DNA of 64,000 bases from Bacteroidota bacterium (lineage in GTDB: Bacteria > Bacteroidota > Bacteroidia > Flavobacteriales > Flavobacteriaceae): contig JAEWJM010000026.1 of assembly GCA_023386585.1 (NCBI GenBank), positions 7,270 to 71,269 of the forward strand. Direction: 5' to 3'. The notes under the pieces were generated by a model, which did not search any database, was not told where the DNA came from, and worked only from the letters and a program-made list of their open reading frames with translations. Both the position numbers and the translations under genes were made by a program. This document shows, one piece after another, positions 33,855 through 43,169 of the stretch (the first letter of the stretch is position 1; the number at the start of each line of letters is the position of its first letter).

Positions 33855-35024
33855 ATGGAAAAAATCTTCAACAATACCCAGGCAGCATTTGCATTAAAAA
33901 CAGACAGGGAGCTGGATCGCGCGTACTTTCTGTTTAACATGATCAAAAACCCGACATTGGTTAAAGTCGGAACCGTACTTACAAAGACTGCGTTAAACCT
34001 TCATCTTCCCGTCGAGGGATTGATCCGAACGACTGTTTTCGATCATTTTTGCGGAGGCGTTACCGAGCGCGACTGCCTTCCGGTAGTGGATCGCATGTTT
34101 GGCAAAGGCGTGTCGTCGATTCTCGATTATTCGGTCGAAGGCAAGGAAGACGAGGAGCATTTTGACGATGCGATGAAGATGACACTTCGCACATTGGATG
34201 TCGCCAGGCAATCAAAGGCAATTCCGTTTGTGGTCTTTAAACCGACCGGATTTGGGCGGTTGGAGCTTTATCAGAATATCGGCGAAGGAAAAGAGCTTAC
34301 AGGGCAGGAGCAAGCCGAATGGAAACGGGTCGTCGATCGTTACGATGCCGTATGTTCGAAAGCAGCAGAAGCCGACATTCTAGTGCTCATCGATGCTGAA
34401 GAAACCTGGATGCAGGATGCCGCTGATGATCTTGTCGTGCAAATGATGCAGAAATACAATCGAAATAAAGCGGTTGTTTTCAATACGTTGCAGCTTTATC
34501 GTCACGATCGGATCAATTATCTGCAGAAACTCAGCGCAAAAGCGGAACAAGAAGGATTTTTCATCGGGATGAAATTGGTGCGTGGTGCGTACATGGAAAA
34601 GGAAAATGAGCGCGCCGCGGCAAACGGTTATCCAACGCCGATTTGTGCAACGAAAGAGGAAACCGATGCCAATTTCGATGCGTGCGTTGCTTATATGATG
34701 CAGCACCTCGACCGCATGTCGATTTTCGCCGGAACTCACAACGAAACCAGCAGTTACCGACTGATGGAGCAAATGAAGGAAATGAACCTTCCAAACAATG
34801 ACCATCGGATATGGTTTGGTCAGCTGTACGGAATGAGCGACAATATCAGCTTTAATCTGGCAGCGTTTGGATACAACGTAGCTAAATATTTGCCTTTTGG
34901 ACCTGTTCGTGAAGTCATGCCTTACCTCATCAGGCGCGCCGAGGAAAATACTTCGGTTGCGGGACAAACCAGCCGCGAGCTGATGCTGATCAAGGCAGAG
35001 CGCGACCGCAGGAAAAAGAAGTGA
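33855..35024 (+). CDS. Proline dehydrogenase family protein
   Basis: A 389-residue FAD-dependent (beta-alpha)8 barrel oxidising proline to pyrroline-5-carboxylate. Start is the ATG at 33855 (MEKIFNNTQ); the frame is open further upstream but only with a low-quality leader. Motifs: DYSVEGKE, FVVFKPTGFG, IDAEETWMQ, GMKLVRGAYMEKE, and AGTHNETSSY with the FAD/proline-binding HNE. The terminal YLPFGPVREVMPYLIRRAEEN is the substrate arginine motif. It stands alone, without a linked P5C dehydrogenase. Confidence 0.9.
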   Translation: MEKIFNNTQAAFALKTDRELDRAYFLFNMIKNPTLVKVGTVLTKTALNLHLPVEGLIRTTVFDHFCGGVTERDCLPVVDRMFGKGVSSILDYSVEGKEDEEHFDDAMKMTLRTLDVARQSKAIPFVVFKPTGFGRLELYQNIGEGKELTGQEQAEWKRVVDRYDAVCSKAAEADILVLIDAEETWMQDAADDLVVQMMQKYNRNKAVVFNTLQLYRHDRINYLQKLSAKAEQEGFFIGMKLVRGAYMEKENERAAANGYPTPICATKEETDANFDACVAYMMQHLDRMSIFAGTHNETSSYRLMEQMKEMNLPNNDHRIWFGQLYGMSDNISFNLAAFGYNVAKYLPFGPVREVMPYLIRRAEENTSVAGQTSRELMLIKAERDRRKKK

Positions 35025-35026
35025 TT

Positions 35027-36808
35027 TTAATTGTCGGTAAACTGTAGCGTACTCAGATTGCGGTAGAGTCCGTTTTCAAGCGAAAGCAATTCCTTGTGCG
35101 TGCCCTGTTCGACAATCGTTCCCTTATCCAACACCAATATTTTATCGGCGTTTCTTATCGTGGACAACCGGTGCGCGATGATAATGCTGGTGCGTCCTTC
35201 CATTAGAGTTTCAAGCGCTTGCTGAACCAGCTTTTCACTTTCCGAATCTAAAGAAGAAGTGGCTTCATCAAGAATCAGGATCCGCGGGTTTTTCAGCAGT
35301 GCCCGAGCAATTGCAATCCGTTGGCGTTGCCCGCCGGAAAGCTTGATCCCGCGTTCGCCGACCAATGTTGCGAATTTTTCAGGAAATCCATTAATGAATT
35401 CGAGTGCATTGGCTTGCTTTGCCGCACGCATGATTTCCTCCTCGGATGCATCGGGTTTTCCGTAAGCGATGTTTTCCCTGATGCTTCCGCCGAAAAGAAT
35501 CACATCTTGCGGAACGATACTCATATTTCCACGAAGCGTTTCCAAATCATAATCGAAGATATTTTTTCCGTCGATGATAATCTCGCCCGCGTCAATATTG
35601 TAAAATCGAAGCAGGAGTGAGGCAATGGTTGATTTTCCGGCGCCACTAGGACCGACAAGCGCGACCTTCTGGCCGAATGATGCCGCAAAACTGACGTCGC
35701 GCAATACGCGGACTTCCGATCGCGAAGGATAACTGAATCCGACATTAACAAACGCGACGTCACCTTTGATCCGGTGATGATCGCTATTGGTTGCCAAAAT
35801 ATCTTCCGGAGTTTCCTCAAGCAGTTCAAAAACCCGTTCTGTCGCGCCGATCGCTTTTTGGATTTGTGCATACAATTCGGCAATACCGCCAAATGACGCG
35901 CCGACAAATGTCGAATACAATACAAATGAAATCAGCTGTCCGACACTCATTTCGCCACTAATACTTAAAGTTACTCCGTACCAGACAACTGCGACGATCG
36001 ATCCGAAAAGGCAGAAAATAATAAACGACGCAAAGTAACCGCGATATTGGCCGCCACGTATTGCGATCTTAACGATCTCATTTATCTTGACGCGATACCG
36101 GGCGATTTCATACCATTCGTTCGCAAAAGCTTTCACATTGCTGATTCCCTGAAGGGTTTCTTCGACAATAACCTGGCTTTCGGCGACATTATCCTGGACT
36201 TTTTTCGAATATTTCCGAATAAACCGGCCGAAAACGACCGCAGCGATTGCGACCAATGGAACTATTGAAAGCATCATCAGTGTCAACTTCATGCTTTCAC
36301 TTGCAAGGAGAATTACGCCGCCAATAATCAGTATGAATTGACGGAGGAATTCGGCTATGGTTGAAGTCAGTGTATCCTGAATTTGCCCGATGTCGGATCC
36401 GATCCTGCTATTAAGTTCGCCGACGCGCTTTTGTGAAAAGAACGACATAGGCAACCGTACGAGATTCCCGTAAAGTGCGAGCCGCAAATTGGCAAGTGTG
36501 TTTTCCGTAAAATTGACAAAAAGAGACAGCCTGAAAAAGGAAAAAAACGCCTGGCATAGCAGTATGACAACCAGAAACATTGCAATCCGATTGGCGCCGT
36601 TCGTGTCCTTGTCGCGTACACAATCGATGAGCAAGCCCATCAGTTTCGGAAAAGCGAGTGCGGTTGCGCCTGTCAGCAGCAAAAACACCAATCCGACATA
36701 AAACTTCCATTTATGATTGTCGGCGTATTTAAATATGCGGATTCCTTTTTGAAGCGAGGTGACGCTGATTTGCGCCTTTGGCAGGTCATTTTCCTTGTAG
36801 CGGGCCAT
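35027..36808 (-). CDS. ABC transporter, fused permease and ATPase (multidrug/lipid exporter type)
   Basis: A 593-residue half-transporter. Residues about 35-330 contain six membrane helices (FYVGLVFLLLTGATALAFP, IIGGVILLASESMKLTLMM). The C-terminal ATPase has Walker A GPSGAGKST, Q loop MSIVPQDVILFGGSI, signature LSGGQRQRIAIARAL, Walker B ILILDEATSSLD and H loop IIAHRLSTIRN. It forms a homodimer in the inner membrane, MsbA-like; substrate unknown. The stop is 2 bp from the convergent proline dehydrogenase stop, and the GH1/RmlD gene lies 31 bp upstream in the same direction. Confidence 0.9.
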   Translation of the reverse strand: MARYKENDLPKAQISVTSLQKGIRIFKYADNHKWKFYVGLVFLLLTGATALAFPKLMGLLIDCVRDKDTNGANRIAMFLVVILLCQAFFSFFRLSLFVNFTENTLANLRLALYGNLVRLPMSFFSQKRVGELNSRIGSDIGQIQDTLTSTIAEFLRQFILIIGGVILLASESMKLTLMMLSIVPLVAIAAVVFGRFIRKYSKKVQDNVAESQVIVEETLQGISNVKAFANEWYEIARYRVKINEIVKIAIRGGQYRGYFASFIIFCLFGSIVAVVWYGVTLSISGEMSVGQLISFVLYSTFVGASFGGIAELYAQIQKAIGATERVFELLEETPEDILATNSDHHRIKGDVAFVNVGFSYPSRSEVRVLRDVSFAASFGQKVALVGPSGAGKSTIASLLLRFYNIDAGEIIIDGKNIFDYDLETLRGNMSIVPQDVILFGGSIRENIAYGKPDASEEEIMRAAKQANALEFINGFPEKFATLVGERGIKLSGGQRQRIAIARALLKNPRILILDEATSSLDSESEKLVQQALETLMEGRTSIIIAHRLSTIRNADKILVLDKGTIVEQGTHKELLSLENGLYRNLSTLQFTDN

Positions 36809-36839
36809 GTTAAAAATTTACACAAAGATAAGGCAATCG

Positions 36840-39032
36840 TCAACTGTTTTGCGCCTGCATCTGAAGCGCTTTTCGTTTGCTGAATCGCGTTGCAGCGAAA
36901 TATTCATCGATAGCTTTTTCCAACGCTGGTAAAAAGACTCCCTTTTCACTTCGCATAGCGCTGTAAGACGGGCGTTTAGCAGGTAAATCGGTATTTGCAT
37001 CGTGTACGAGCGCCGTATTTAATCCCGCTTTTGATGCAACCGCGATCGCGAAATCTTTCCATGAAATTGCGCCGGTATTGCAAAGATGCCAAATTCCCTG
37101 CTCGTTGTCGATCAACAGGTCAAGCGCAGCGTTGACCAGGTCCGGAACGTAAGTCGGCGAAACAATATCATTCGAAGCGTGAAAGATTTTATCGTGTGAA
37201 AGCGCGTGGAGTACGCCATGCACGAAATTATGATGGTCCCAAGGCCCGAAAAAAGCACTCGTCCTGATAATCAGGCTGTCGGGAAGGATTTCTTTGACCG
37301 ATTGTTCTGCCAGAAATTTGCTTTTTCCGTAATTATTAAGCGGATTTGGCGAATCGCTTTCCAAAAAAGGATCCGTTTTCGATCCGTCAAATACGAGGTC
37401 GGAGGAAAATGTCAGGAACCGCAACCCATGTCGCGCGCATGCTTCTGCGACAATTGCCGGGCCATCAGAATTGGAGTGAAAGCACTCGATCTCGTCCGAT
37501 TCGGCCTCGTCTACCCGCACATAGCCGGCGGCATTGACGATTGCCCACGGATTGTATTTTTGTATTGCTTTTTCGATTATACCACTATTACAAATATCTG
37601 CCTCGTCACGGCCGAGTAGGACATGATGAAGCGATCTTATATTGCTAATCCGGGAAAAGGCCCGCCCTAAAGTTCCGGTCTTTCCAATAATCAATATTGG
37701 ACGCGAATGCGTCGGAAAATTACAATCTAAATAATCGTTTTTCCGACCAAAAAAGAATCGGGAATTCCTTTTCCACCAACCGTTGGTTTCAAGTAAGTGG
37801 TGTTCGAATTTTCCAGTAGCGCAGAGTGCTTTGATCATTTCTGCCATTGCGGTTGGCCTTCTTTTTCCGGAGCTGATATCAAATGTTCCGCGTTCATATT
37901 CGCCGTGATTTTCGGTCAGCAGCTTATTCCACCCAAAAGCCCCGAGAACGCTCCAAACCGTGACAGCCCGCACATCCATTCCATCTGCCTTTAATTTTGA
38001 TGCCGCTTCGTATATGTCACGAAACCATTTCATCTGTTCTTCGCGCGAGCAATGCAGATGTGCTTCGGTGACTGCGACTGGAATTTTATACCGCTTCCAG
38101 ATTTCTTTCATGAGTACTGAAAAACCACTTGGGACTTTAAGCCGGATCCGGATTGCCTCAACGTCGGCATATTCGTGGATTGTGTTTCCGCCATGTGTAT
38201 GCTTTGGATAGCGGCGCAGGTTGTGATCAAGATACCGTTCGGACGTAACGTAGTGGTTCACGCCGATGATGTCGGGTGGACACGGATTTTCGACAAAAAA
38301 ATCAAGATCGGCGTCGGGAATTCCCAATCGTCGGAAATATTTGCGCACCGGATGGTTTTCGATGACCTTTCCGCAGAGAATGTCGTAGGTGAGAAAGCGT
38401 CTTTTATTTTCCCAGTTTGCCTGGTATTTCAGTAGCGGAGTACTGTATGTTTTTCCAAGATCTTCCGTCTGTATGAGTTTCGCATCAGGATTGACCTTGC
38501 GAATGGCTTCCATCGAAAGAACCACTCCCTTAAGCTGGTTGAGCAGCATCTTTGCAAAGCTGACATCATTTTTTTCATGCGGGAACCACAAACCATACAA
38601 TCCGGAGAATCGGGCAGTGGTTAACGGCTCATTTACAGGTGTGTAATATTCGACCCAAGGAAATCTGTTGGCTACTAGCGAAGCATAATTTGCCAACATC
38701 TTCGGGAAATCCGGGTCGAGAAGATTTGTGTAAGCCGGACCGGAGCCATGGTGAACAAGTCCGACAATGGGTTTAACACCAAGTTGAAAAAGTTTATCCA
38801 GATTTTTGGCGGCCCATGAAAAATCGGGTATCGCATTTTTTTCAGGCTGGTGTTTCTCCCAAAGGACCGGGTACCGTAACTGCGTGATTCCAAGTGAGGC
38901 GATTGCATCAATATCGTCTTCTCTTGTATAATGACCGTTGAGCTGAAGCTGATCAATGAAATCGGACATTACACGATTGATCGTGCACTCAATTCCTGCC
39001 CAAATTTCCGGACCTTGCTCGAGATGCTTCAT
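36840..39032 (-). CDS. Fusion of family 1 glycosyl hydrolase-like barrel and RmlD-like NAD(P)-reductase
   Basis: A 730-residue protein started at the ATG at 39032 (MKHLEQ). Residues about 8-385 are a GH1/clan GH-A barrel with the acid/base region YYTPVNEPLTTARFSGLYG and a probable nucleophile region VTEAHLHCSREE. Residues about 425-725 are an extended short-chain dehydrogenase of the dTDP-4-dehydrorhamnose reductase type: nucleotide loop GKTGTLG, AAGYVRVDEAE, SSDLVFDG and the catalytic Y-x3-K in NNYGKSKFLAEQ. The join is a single frame. The combination suggests deoxysugar or glycan metabolism; substrate unknown. An ABC exporter follows 31 bp downstream. Confidence 0.85.
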   Translation of the reverse strand: MKHLEQGPEIWAGIECTINRVMSDFIDQLQLNGHYTREDDIDAIASLGITQLRYPVLWEKHQPEKNAIPDFSWAAKNLDKLFQLGVKPIVGLVHHGSGPAYTNLLDPDFPKMLANYASLVANRFPWVEYYTPVNEPLTTARFSGLYGLWFPHEKNDVSFAKMLLNQLKGVVLSMEAIRKVNPDAKLIQTEDLGKTYSTPLLKYQANWENKRRFLTYDILCGKVIENHPVRKYFRRLGIPDADLDFFVENPCPPDIIGVNHYVTSERYLDHNLRRYPKHTHGGNTIHEYADVEAIRIRLKVPSGFSVLMKEIWKRYKIPVAVTEAHLHCSREEQMKWFRDIYEAASKLKADGMDVRAVTVWSVLGAFGWNKLLTENHGEYERGTFDISSGKRRPTAMAEMIKALCATGKFEHHLLETNGWWKRNSRFFFGRKNDYLDCNFPTHSRPILIIGKTGTLGRAFSRISNIRSLHHVLLGRDEADICNSGIIEKAIQKYNPWAIVNAAGYVRVDEAESDEIECFHSNSDGPAIVAEACARHGLRFLTFSSDLVFDGSKTDPFLESDSPNPLNNYGKSKFLAEQSVKEILPDSLIIRTSAFFGPWDHHNFVHGVLHALSHDKIFHASNDIVSPTYVPDLVNAALDLLIDNEQGIWHLCNTGAISWKDFAIAVASKAGLNTALVHDANTDLPAKRPSYSAMRSEKGVFLPALEKAIDEYFAATRFSKRKALQMQAQNS

Positions 39033-39176
39033 AACGAAATTTTTCCGGCCGGCGAGCAATCATGCCCAGCAACCTATATATAAGGTCTTCCGCCGCGTTG
39101 CCTTTCAAAGTTGCGCAATATTATTCTTATAAATTTATAAGATTTCAACTATTAATTGTACGACTTACGGAAAAAT

Positions 39177-39839
39177 TTATTTGATCCGGAATACAGCATA
39201 GCGTAAGATGAGGCCGAATTGCCCGTAACTTACATCATAATTAGGGTTGAGCCCGACGTTGGTGTTGTACCGGAATTCAATACTTACAGGTTTGTATTCG
39301 AAGCCAAAACCAAGGCCGAATCCGTAGCTTGTTTCTTCCAGATAGGCACCGGTCGTCGGGTTCATGGAATAACTGTAATGTGCACCCGAGATAAAGTTTG
39401 GAACGAAAACCCCTGAAAGAAATGCCTTGGTCTCATCAGTAAGGAACATCTTATAACGCAATCCTACAGGAACACTTACTTTCTTGAATTCGAGCATTAC
39501 TTGGCCGTTGGTTGGCCCTGGATTATCATACTCGCTTTTTGCTTTGAACTGTGAGTAGTTAGGCTCGATTATGACGGCCAGTTTATTACGGTTGGTCGGC
39601 AGGACATACTCAACCTCGAGGCCGATTGCGATGTTGCTGTCTTTAAACTCATGCGACAGGTATTGCGGATTGCGGGAAATTTCTACCTTTTGGCTAATCC
39701 AGCCGATCGAAGGACGGAAGGAAACCGAGCCTTTTTCATGTGCTGATTCGAATACTTCATTTTTTTCAGGTTCGACGCCAATCTGGCTGGTTGCAGCACA
39801 AGTTATCAATAGCGCCAAAAGCGCGAATTTATTTTTCAT
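39177..39839 (-). CDS. Porin-family outer membrane beta-barrel protein
   Basis: A 220-residue protein started at the ATG at 39839. The signal peptide is residues 1-19 (MKNKFALLALLITCAATSQ). The mature part shows alternating beta strands (VSFRPSIGWISQKVEI, SIEFRYNTNVGLNPNYDVSY) and ends FGLILRYAVFRIK, consistent with a small eight-strand OMP_b-brl barrel with an aromatic near the C-terminus. It is 11 bp downstream of the 210-aa exported protein. No known ligand. Confidence 0.82.
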   Translation of the reverse strand: MKNKFALLALLITCAATSQIGVEPEKNEVFESAHEKGSVSFRPSIGWISQKVEISRNPQYLSHEFKDSNIAIGLEVEYVLPTNRNKLAVIIEPNYSQFKAKSEYDNPGPTNGQVMLEFKKVSVPVGLRYKMFLTDETKAFLSGVFVPNFISGAHYSYSMNPTTGAYLEETSYGFGLGFGFEYKPVSIEFRYNTNVGLNPNYDVSYGQFGLILRYAVFRIK

Positions 39840-39850
39840 TTTTATCGTGA

Positions 39851-40483
39851 TTAACAATTGTTGATTTCCCTGAAATAGGTGAGTAATGATTTTTCATTGT
39901 ACTCTACCTTCTCAACCCTTTTCATATTGGTGTTCGGACATTTGATATCTTTCCAAAGCTGCACACGGAAAGTATTGTTGTAGCGTGTTTCCTCAGGATA
40001 TTCTTGTTTGTTTTCAGGCGTTGCAATTGAGGTGTAAGCCTTATGGATCAGCGGCAGGATCTTGTCGCCCGATTTATAGTAGTACCGCTGTAGTCCACTT
40101 TCGTAATAGCTATACAGTGTGTTTTTGCTCTGGAATATCACCTTTAGCAGCAACCGCTCATTGGTAAAAACCGGTTCCTTGAATTTTGTTCGGGATTGAA
40201 GCATTTCGCTGGACCGGTCCAGATCGACATCTGCACGAACATATTTGATATTGTTACCGATACCGAATTCGGTAATCTCATCTATTGTCTTCGCGACGGT
40301 CTGGTCTTCGGCAGTCATCCGGTATTCAATTTCCCTGGGGTTGTTGTTCCATCCGAGATTTCGGATAAGGCATTCCTGTCGTTTGCCTTGGTTGTCAATG
40401 TAATAGCCAGCTTCAAATCGTATTTGTGCAAAGATGCTTGTTGTAAATAGAATTGCCAGCAAAATAAAAATGTGAGGTCTCAT
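39851..40483 (-). CDS. Exported hypothetical protein upstream of the barrel gene
   Basis: A 210-residue protein with a signal peptide 1-19 (FILLAILFTTSIFAQ). The mature part opens with the recurrent Bacteroidota pattern FEAGYYIDNQGKRQECLIRN and is beta-rich (REIEYRMT, ERLLLKVIFQS, YYYKSGDKILPLIH). Proteins of this type often precede or are fused to outer-membrane barrels; here the barrel gene follows 11 bp later. No catalytic motif is seen. Confidence 0.75.
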   Translation of the reverse strand: MRPHIFILLAILFTTSIFAQIRFEAGYYIDNQGKRQECLIRNLGWNNNPREIEYRMTAEDQTVAKTIDEITEFGIGNNIKYVRADVDLDRSSEMLQSRTKFKEPVFTNERLLLKVIFQSKNTLYSYYESGLQRYYYKSGDKILPLIHKAYTSIATPENKQEYPEETRYNNTFRVQLWKDIKCPNTNMKRVEKVEYNEKSLLTYFREINNC

Positions 40484-40555
40484 TGGTTAGAATTTTCGGC
40501 AATTAAAAACATTTAGTTTTATTATAAAAGGGAAAAACCGTAATCTTTCATAAAA

Positions 40556-40582
40556 AAAGAACCGCGGATGCGGTTCTCAGTT
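40556..40582 (-). terminator. Rho-independent terminator after prfB
   Basis: On the minus strand: GAACCGC-ATCC-GCGGTTC hairpin followed by T7, 17 bp after the prfB stop codon. Confidence 0.85.
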
Positions 40583-40598
40583 TTTTAAAATGTTTACG

Positions 40599-41691
40599 TC
40601 AATTTTTTTGCCCCATCATCATGAGATATGCTTTTAAAAATTCATCGATTTCACCATTCATAACGCCTTCAGCATCGCTGGTTTCATGTCCGGTTCGTAC
40701 GTCTTTCACTAACTTGTATGGATGCATAACGTAATTGCGTATCTGAGAGCCCCATTCAATTTTCATTTTATTTGCTTCGATCTCATCGCGGAGCGCCTGC
40801 TTTTTCTTTAATTCGATTTCATACAATTGCGATTTCAGGAGCTGCATCGCCTTTGTTTTATTGTCGAGCTGTGAACGGGTTTCCGAATTCTCAATGATGA
40901 TTCCCGTGGGATGGTGCCGCAGCCTGACCGCAGTTTCGACCTTGTTCACGTTTTGTCCACCGGCGCCGCTGGAGCGCATGGTTTCCCAAGTAATGTCGGC
41001 CGGACTGATCTCGATTTCGATCGTATCATCGGCAAGCGGATAAACATAAACCGATGCAAAAGAAGTGTGTCGCTTTGCGTTGCTGTCGAAGGGCGATATC
41101 CGGACAAGCCTATGAACGCCGTTTTCACCTTTAAGGTAGCCAAACGAATAATCGCCGTCAAATTCCAAGGTGACGGTTTTTATTCCGGCAACATCGCCCG
41201 GTTGAAAGTTGAGTTCACGAATCTTGTATCCTTCCTTTTCGCCCCACATCATGTACATCCGCATCAACATCTGCGCCCAGTCACAACTCTCTGTTCCGCC
41301 GGCACCAGCGGTGATCTGAAGAACGGCGCTCATGCTGTCGCCTTCATCGGAAAGCATATTCCGAAACTCCAGGTTTTCGATATGTGAATTCGTGATTTCG
41401 TATTGTGCGTCGAGTTCTTCGCCGGTGACTTCGCCTTCACGGTAAAAATCGTAGGCAAGCTGAAGTTCTTCGGCCAGTTCGACACCTTTCTGGTAGTCGT
41501 CGACCCATTTCTTCTTTGCGCGGAGCTCTCTTACAATGCGTTCAGCTTCCCTGGCATTGTTCCAGAAATCGGGGGCGAATGTTTTCTCTTCCTCGTTCGT
41601 TATTTCGATTTGCTTGGCATCAATGTCAAAGATACCTCCTCAGCGCACCAAGGCGCTCCATAATACCTTTAATCTGTTCGGTATTTGTCAT
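40599..41691 (-). CDS. prfB: Peptide chain release factor 2, with programmed +1 frameshift
   Basis: RF2 of 363 residues made by joining 41691-41629 (21 codons, MTNTEQIKGIMERLGALRRYL) and 41627-40599, skipping T at 41628. Zero-frame reading meets an in-frame TGA at 41628-41626; the downstream frame continues DIDAKQIEITNEEEKTF. It carries the RF2 stop-recognition SPF (RISPFDSNAKRHTSF) and the catalytic GGQ (SSGAGGQNVNKVET). RF2 reads UAA/UGA, so the frameshift senses RF2 shortage. Divergent from the threonine aldolase gene. Confidence 0.95.
41626..41640 (-). promoter_or_regulatory. prfB: prfB +1 programmed frameshift site
   Basis: Minus strand AGGAGG-TAT-CTT-TGA-C: an internal Shine-Dalgarno-like AGGAGG, the slippery CTT leucine codon and the TGA stop, 3 nt spacing, as in the classical RF2 autoregulatory site. 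The frame change is required for the gene to be full length. Confidence 0.95.
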
Positions 41692-41740
41692 AAATGGTTT
41701 AATTTTGTCCGTCCACAAAAGTACCATTCATTTTTTCATT

Positions 41741-42766
41741 ATGGAAATTAATTTAGTCAGCGACACCGTGACCAAGCCTACGCCCGAAATGTTGCAATAC
41801 ATGTTCAATGCGAAAGTCGGCGATGATGTTTACAAACAGGATCCAACGGTAAATGCCCTTGAAGCCCGGGTTGCTGAAATGTTCGGAATGGATGGTGCGC
41901 TTTTTTTTCCTTCGGGAACAATGGCAAACCAGACCGCAATAAAGCTTCACACAAACCCCGGCGAACAGTTGATCGCTGATCAATATGCCCACGTTTATAA
42001 TTTTGAAGGCGGCGGCGTGTCTTTCAATAGCGGCGTTTCTTGCCGGCTTTTGCCAGGTCACAGAGGTATGCTAACGGCGTCACAGGTTGAAGCTGCGATA
42101 AATCCGTCCGACTTCTATCACAGTCCGCTGACAACTTTGGTTTGCGTTGAAAACACGACCAATAAAGGCGGCGGCGCTTGCTATGAGTTGGAAGATCTTG
42201 CCGCTATCAGGAAAGTTTGCGACAAGCACAATCTAAAATTCCACCTTGACGGTGCGCGGATTTGGAATGCATTGGTCGCCAAAAAACAAGACCCGGAAAG
42301 CTTTGGCAAAATATTTCACACCATTTCGGTTTGCCTCTCAAAAGGGTTGGGAGCGCCCATCGGTTCACTTCTGATATCCGATAAGGTAACGATAAATAAG
42401 GCACTGCGAGTCAGGAAGATATTGGGAGGCGGAATGCGGCAGGCGGGATTTCTTGCGGCCGCCGGAATATATGCACTCGAAAACAACATTTCCCGGTTGT
42501 CGGAGGATCATCGACGGACAAAGGAAATTGCGCAAGTGCTTTCCAAAACCAGCTGGATTGGGTCTATTGAACCTGTTGAAACCAACATTCTGATCTTTTC
42601 ACTGAAAAACGCGGCCAATGAAGCTTTGCTTTTGGAAAGATTACGGCAGAAAGGAATCAGCATCAGCTCGATGGGCGGCGGCAAGTTGCGCATTGTAACG
42701 CATCTCGACTACCGCGAAGTGATGCATACCTACGTATTGGAAACGATTGAAAAACTGGAACTGTAG
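41741..42766 (+). CDS. Low-specificity L-threonine aldolase
   Basis: A 341-residue PLP enzyme (fold I). The start MEINLVSDTVTKPTPEML is typical. Gly-rich segment FPSGTMANQTAIKLHT, PLP Asp/His region HLDGARIWNALV, and PLP-Lys in CLSKGLGAPIGSLL (Lys about 201). It cleaves threonine and allo-threonine to glycine and acetaldehyde. The ATG at 41741 is preferred; the open frame extends upstream through the divergent prfB region but has no family similarity there. It is convergent with the YbaB gene, 1 bp between stops. Confidence 0.92.
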   Translation: MEINLVSDTVTKPTPEMLQYMFNAKVGDDVYKQDPTVNALEARVAEMFGMDGALFFPSGTMANQTAIKLHTNPGEQLIADQYAHVYNFEGGGVSFNSGVSCRLLPGHRGMLTASQVEAAINPSDFYHSPLTTLVCVENTTNKGGGACYELEDLAAIRKVCDKHNLKFHLDGARIWNALVAKKQDPESFGKIFHTISVCLSKGLGAPIGSLLISDKVTINKALRVRKILGGGMRQAGFLAAAGIYALENNISRLSEDHRRTKEIAQVLSKTSWIGSIEPVETNILIFSLKNAANEALLLERLRQKGISISSMGGGKLRIVTHLDYREVMHTYVLETIEKLEL

Positions 42767-42767
42767 C

Positions 42768-43091
42768 CTATTTGAACATATCCAGTCCGGGAATATCAGG
42801 CATCCCGTCTCTGGCGACCGCTGCCAGCTCGGCTTCATTAACCGCTGTAGCTTTTGTAATTGCCTTATTAAGAACCAAAACAAGATAATCTTCAAGCTGT
42901 TCCTTGTCTTCCAGCAATGCATCATCAACTGCAACCGATCTGAGCTCCCTGTTGGCCGTAATAGTAACTTTTAGAAGTCCGTCACTGCTGGATTCATCGA
43001 TCAAAACTGTATCAAGTCTTTTCTTGGTCTCTTCGATTTTTTGCTGCGTCTCGCGAAGCTTGCCCATCATTCCCATCATATCTCCAAACAT
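42768..43091 (-). CDS. YbaB/EbfC-family nucleoid-associated protein
   Basis: A 107-residue DNA-binding protein started at the ATG at 43091 (MFGDMMGMMGKL). The N-terminal Met-rich helix, coiled coil (QQKIEETKKRLDTVL), beta strands (LLKVTITANRELRSVAVDD) and C-terminal helix match the EbfC tweezers fold, which bends DNA. Usually found with recR/dnaX, but here with threonine aldolase (convergent) and the S9 peptidase (divergent). Confidence 0.9.
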   Translation of the reverse strand: MFGDMMGMMGKLRETQQKIEETKKRLDTVLIDESSSDGLLKVTITANRELRSVAVDDALLEDKEQLEDYLVLVLNKAITKATAVNEAELAAVARDGMPDIPGLDMFK

Positions 43092-43169
43092 GCCCTGATT
43101 ATTTATGAGTTTAGCCCACAAATTTATTATTTTGTATACTGATTTTCAAATTTGCCAAAACAAAACAAG

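Noticed and set aside
38389..38646. Short plus-strand frames inside the GH1/RmlD gene
   Set aside because: Antisense shadows without signals; the fusion frame is unbroken.
40599..41357. Calling prfB from the internal ATG at 41357
   Set aside because: That would remove the N-terminal domain; the frameshift site explains the apparent break.
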